Shown: positions 6,644-8,353 of the stretch, piece by piece
Position numbering within the stretch: position 1 is the stretch's first letter
Layout: every line of letters begins with the position of its first letter
Source: Bacteriovorax stolpii
GTDB lineage: Bacteria > Bdellovibrionota > Bacteriovoracia > Bacteriovoracales > Bacteriovoracaceae
Length of the DNA stretch: 8,353 bases
Reading direction: 5' to 3'
NCBI GenBank assembly: GCA_945862475.1
Contig: CAMAYW010000088.1
Coordinates: forward strand, 1 to 8,353
Notes under the pieces: generated by a model
Databases searched by the model: none
Told to the model about the DNA's origin: nothing
What the model saw: only the letters and a program-made list of their open reading frames with translations
Made by a program: the position numbers and the translations under genes

Positions 6644-6672
6644 TTGACGGGGAACAAGCACCTCTTTATATT
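6644..6672 (+). promoter_or_regulatory. Sigma70-type promoter of tRNA-Asp
   Basis: TTGACG (6644-6649, 5 of 6) is followed after exactly 17 nt by TATATT (6667-6672, 5 of 6). The predicted transcription start is near 6679, about 10 nt before the mature tRNA. It is the best-matching housekeeping-type promoter in the window, as expected for a stable RNA gene. Confidence 0.78.
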
Positions 6673-6689
6673 TGATGAACTTGCACTCC

Positions 6690-6766
6690 GGGGGAGTAGT
6701 TAAGTTGGTTATAACGTCTGCCTGTCACGCAGAAGGCCGCGGGTTCGAGTCCCGTCTCTCCCGCCA
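6690..6766 (+). tRNA. tRNA-Asp (anticodon GTC)
   Basis: The full cloverleaf can be folded by hand. The acceptor stem GGGGGAG (6690-6696) pairs with CTCTCCC (6756-6762) with one G-T wobble, the D stem is GTTA/TAAC, and the anticodon stem TCTGC (6717-6721) pairs with GCAGA (6729-6733). The anticodon loop CTGTCAC has GTC at 6724-6726. The T stem is GCGGG/CCCGT with loop TTCGAGT. The discriminator is G73 and the CCA end is encoded (6764-6766). G73 and anticodon GTC are the expected aspartate identity elements. It decodes GAC and GAU. A run of nine Ts starts at 6768 right after the CCA and probably helps end the transcript. It is a single gene, not part of a visible tRNA cluster. Confidence 0.97.
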
Positions 6767-6820
6767 CTTTTTTTTTCGAACCATTCACTACAGTAAATGA
6801 TTCTAATGGATTCTATTTTT

Positions 6821-6836
6821 GAAAACCCATTTTGGG
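6821..6836 (-). terminator. Weak hairpin after the ORF6N gene, possible terminator
   Basis: Just downstream of the ORF6N stop, on the minus strand, CCCA and TGGG pair around a 3-nt AAA loop. The stem extends by three more A-T pairs after one mismatch and runs into a short T stretch. The stem is weak, and the call rests mainly on position. The same hairpin on the plus strand lies behind the tRNA and is followed by CAAATTTTTT. Confidence 0.3.
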
Positions 6837-6853
6837 ATTTCAAATTTTTTAAT

Positions 6854-7366
6854 TTACGTCAGGCCAACCTTTTTCCTGTTCCCAGGTAATCTGGGAGTAA
6901 CCATTTCCTCATAATTATCCAGCCTCTCGAAAACAACTTTGAACATTTGATTGGTTCCTTGCTCTAATTTTGTTACTCGATCTGAAAGATCCTTTTCTAA
7001 CATCAGAAAACTCCTTAGTCGGGTAAAAATTCTCATGATAGATACATTGATCTGAATTGCTTTCTCACTTTTTAATACGCTTGAAAGCATTGCTACACCA
7101 TTTTCAGTGAATACATATGGCATATACCTCCTGCCACCATGAATTAAACTTGAGGTCACAATTTGTGACCTCAAGTTTTCGCCCTCTTCAGTTGTTAGCT
7201 GAAACATAAAATCACTGGGGAAACGGGAAATATTTCTTTTTACCGCCTGATTTAAAACTTTTGTTTCAACTTCATATAGTTCAGCTAAATCACTATCAAA
7301 CATGACTTTTTGATCTCGAATTACATAAATCATCTTCTCAATCACTGTTTCTTTTAATTTTGACAT
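6854..7366 (-). CDS. ORF6N-domain (phage antirepressor-like) DNA-binding protein
   Basis: The 170-aa protein is a full-length ORF6N-domain protein. The domain spans about residues 7-95, with IEKMIYVIRDQKVMFDSDLAELYEVETKVLNQAV, then RNISRFPSDFMFQLT, LRSQIVTSS (65-73), and GGRRYMPYVFTENGVAMLSSVL, all typical of the family. Residues 100-155 form a helical, partly coiled tail, ending in the basic tip GNRKKVGL seen in many relatives. ORF6N resembles the KilA-N/Bro-N group; members occur in phages and as stand-alone chromosomal genes with unknown targets. The start is secure: a perfect AGGAGG at 7377-7372, 5 nt before ATG. It lies tail-to-tail with tRNA-Asp, a usual landing site for mobile DNA, but no integrase or tRNA-end repeat is present. 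Its coding sequence contains a perfect 33-nt palindrome (separate entry). Confidence 0.9.
   Translation of the reverse strand: MSKLKETVIEKMIYVIRDQKVMFDSDLAELYEVETKVLNQAVKRNISRFPSDFMFQLTTEEGENLRSQIVTSSLIHGGRRYMPYVFTENGVAMLSSVLKSEKAIQINVSIMRIFTRLRSFLMLEKDLSDRVTKLEQGTNQMFKVVFERLDNYEEMVTPRLPGNRKKVGLT
7146..7178. repeat. Perfect 33-nt palindrome inside the ORF6N coding sequence
   Basis: AAACTTGAGGTCACAA (7146-7161) and its exact reverse complement TTGTGACCTCAAGTTT (7163-7178) flank one T at 7162, giving 16 paired bases without a mismatch. The repeat covers codons 63-74 of the ORF6N gene, encoding the LRSQIVTSS stretch. In RNA it would form a very strong hairpin in mid-gene; in DNA it could be a dimeric protein binding site. 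No T run follows, so it is not a normal terminator. Confidence 0.95.
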
Positions 7367-7621
7367 CGTTGCCTCCTGAGAAAACTGGAGAGATGGCCGA
7401 GGATAGATTGAGTGTCACAAGGTTTCAGAATGGTTCTAATGATTTTTTCAATTTAGAAAGTTATCAACGATTTTCTTCATCATGATTGAATACAGCTTCT
7501 CCGAAAATAGGACTCACATCCTTTAGACGTTTTGAATCAAACTATGTACTCAAGATGTAATTCGTAGTTAACCTCCGTTCAGTAAATTGGTTAAGAATCT
7601 TCAATTGTGAAATTTGAGAAT

Positions 7622-7641
7622 GAGTATAAATAAAAATACTC
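7622..7641. repeat. Inverted repeat, 6-bp stem with 8-nt A-rich loop
   Basis: GAGTAT (7622-7627) pairs with ATACTC (7636-7641) around AAATAAAA. It directly abuts the larger hairpin at 7643-7670 with a single base between, so the two would stack as tandem stem-loops in RNA. Confidence 0.5.
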
Positions 7642-7642
7642 G

Positions 7643-7670
7643 CAACACGGCTCAGATTTGAGCCATGTTG
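7643..7670 (-). repeat. 12-bp hairpin, fully paired only as minus-strand RNA
   Basis: CAACACGGCTCA (7643-7654) and TGAGCCATGTTG (7659-7670) are inverted repeats around the 4-nt loop GATT. The single imperfection is C opposite A on the plus strand but a G-U wobble in minus-strand RNA, so all 12 positions pair only if the minus strand is transcribed. Downstream on the minus strand comes AGTATTTTTATTT, which is a loose T-rich tail. It may be a terminator-like or structured RNA element. Confidence 0.5.
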
Positions 7671-7776
7671 ATAACTCAATGAAATTAAACATTTTATTGC
7701 TTTTCCGAAGGTTCCAATGGGTCCTCTTACGCCATTTCTTCTCAAACAAATTCCTCGTAAATTAAATTATTAAGTT

Positions 7777-7803
7777 AGCGTTAAGTTTCGACTTAAGCTT
7801 TTT
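7777..7803 (+). terminator. Terminator-like hairpin with no assigned upstream gene
   Basis: AGC-(G bulge)-TTAAGT (7777-7786) pairs with ACTTAAGCT (7791-7799) around a TTCG loop, followed by TTTT (7800-7803; five T in a row from 7799). The form is that of an intrinsic terminator for plus-strand transcription, but the nearest upstream plus-strand gene is the tRNA about 1 kb away. The alternative is a binding site: TTAAGTT occurs twice in direct repeat (7770-7776 and 7781-7787), plus one inverted ACTTAA, just ahead of the outer-membrane protein gene. Confidence 0.45.
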
Positions 7804-7857
7804 AATCTGAGGAATCTAGGGTACTAATTTGCTGCTTAATTTTTTAAGGAGCAGATG

Positions 7858-8353
7858 ATGAAATTCTTATTGCTGGTTCTACTCGTTCTCTCTTCAACCT
7901 TGGCCTTGGCCCAAGAAAAAACTTCTCCTTGGGGGATGAATTACTTCTCATTTTGGGAAGGTCACTCTTTAGATGACGGAAAGACGGCCAAAAACGAAAA
8001 GGGCGGAAGACTTGATGATGGTCTTCAACTCTTTAACCTTATTTCTACAACATATAAACTAAACGACCGAATCGGCATTGATCTTCAAACAAGAATTGAG
8101 CACATCCCGATGACCTACCGAGGTGATACCAAGGGTGGTAAAGACACGGAACCATCTTGGCGCTTTCAAGGTCTAAGAATTGGGATCTCAGGAAAGTTAG
8201 CTGCGGGAGAAAAATGGAGTCTTCGTGGGGCTTTTAATACTGATATCCCAGAACTTAATGGCCGAGATGCGAGCTTTAGGAAGACGATTCTGACCCCAGG
8301 TCTTTTTTCTGGTCTTAATTATCAAATTGATGATCGCTGGTCTGTTTACGCGA
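7858..8353 (+). CDS. Exported, probably outer-membrane beta-barrel protein (N-terminal part, runs off right edge)
   Basis: An open frame of 165 codons runs from ATG 7858 to the window edge. AAGGAG at 7846-7851 gives a 6-nt spacer to this ATG; the preceding in-frame ATG at 7855 would be only 3 nt away. The protein has a textbook signal peptide (MKFLLLVLLVLSSTLALA, cut before QEK). The mature part starts WGMNYFSFWEGHS and then shows alternating polar and hydrophobic strands separated by charged turns (LFNLISTTYKLNDRIGIDLQTRIE; LRIGISGKLAAGEKWSLRGAFNTDIP; LTPGLFSGLNYQIDDRWSVYA). Paired strands with the pattern 'x-L-N-D-R-I-G-I-D' and 'Q-I-D-D-R-W-S-V-Y' are typical of outer-membrane barrels. I cannot assign a specific porin family. 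No strong promoter is seen; a hairpin at 7777-7803 lies just upstream. Confidence 0.75.
   Translation, partial: MKFLLLVLLVLSSTLALAQEKTSPWGMNYFSFWEGHSLDDGKTAKNEKGGRLDDGLQLFNLISTTYKLNDRIGIDLQTRIEHIPMTYRGDTKGGKDTEPSWRFQGLRIGISGKLAAGEKWSLRGAFNTDIPELNGRDASFRKTILTPGLFSGLNYQIDDRWSVYA

Larger units (their letters stand above)
7367..7857. other. 491-nt intergenic region without a convincing gene
   Basis: Apart from the ORF6N ribosome binding site at 7372-7377, I see no credible coding sequence on either strand. The longest frame (7542-7745, minus, 67 codons) starts with TTG and shows no family resemblance. The part from 7381 to about 7600 holds an imperfect copy (7430-7444) of a sequence found behind the tRNA (6797-6812), and nothing else clear. 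The part from 7620 to 7803 is rich in inverted repeats, listed separately. No strong sigma70-type promoter was found for the right-hand gene or for ORF6N. Confidence 0.6.

Noticed and set aside
7542..7745. 67-codon open frame on the minus strand in the large intergenic region
   Set aside because: It begins with TTG, contains the hairpins at 7622-7670, and its peptide shows no domain or signal. A GAGG lies upstream by chance-level expectation. I treat it as a random frame.
1..8353. CRISPR array, transposase, restriction-modification or toxin-antitoxin genes
   Set aside because: None is seen. There are no regularly spaced repeats and no matching proteins; the ORF6N gene is the only mobile-type gene.

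Overview
The window is AT-rich (roughly 38-40% G+C by eye) Gram-negative DNA, densely packed on both strands. Several exported proteins (a Cys-rich secreted protein, a lipoprotein, a small periplasmic protein, an outer-membrane-type protein), short intergenic gaps and the style of the Cys-rich protein suggest a Bdellovibrionota/Bacteriovorax-like bacterium. That assignment is inference from general appearance; there is no marker gene that fixes it.

Layout. (1) Positions 1-190, minus: the N-terminus of an AlkD-type DNA alkylation repair protein running off the left edge. (2) 272-2958, plus: a coupled three-gene unit, made of a ~500-aa secreted Cys-rich protein of unknown function, a TauE/SafE (TSUP) anion permease and a DUF1634 membrane protein overlapping the permease by 4 nt. 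TSUP plus DUF1634 is a known pairing; the secreted protein is the unexplained member. (3) 3045-3889, plus: a small lipoprotein overlapping a double-TM2-domain membrane protein, closed by a strong hairpin terminator at 3891-3913. (4) 3912-4847, minus: an Alx-like TerC metal-homeostasis membrane protein, divergent from (5) an ExoD-family membrane protein at 4954-5541, plus. (6) 5538-6544, minus: a short-chain dehydrogenase followed 2 nt later by a small exported charged protein; the latter's stop overlaps the ExoD stop. (7) 6690-6766, plus: tRNA-Asp(GTC) with encoded CCA and a clear sigma70-type promoter. (8) 6854-7366, minus: an ORF6N-domain (phage antirepressor-like) DNA-binding protein, the only clearly mobile/accessory-type gene, sitting right behind the tRNA. 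(9) 7367-7857: about 490 bp without a convincing gene but with several hairpins. (10) 7858 to the right edge, plus: the beginning of an exported, probably outer-membrane beta-barrel protein.

Most of this is ordinary chromosome. The most striking signal is a perfect 33-nt palindrome (16-bp arms, 1-nt centre) inside the ORF6N coding sequence, encoding the LRSQIVTSS stretch. The next most interesting items are the structured non-coding stretch at 7600-7803 and the coupling of an unknown Cys-rich secreted protein to a TSUP/DUF1634 transporter. I do not see a complete, clearly novel multi-gene system such as a defence island or CRISPR array.
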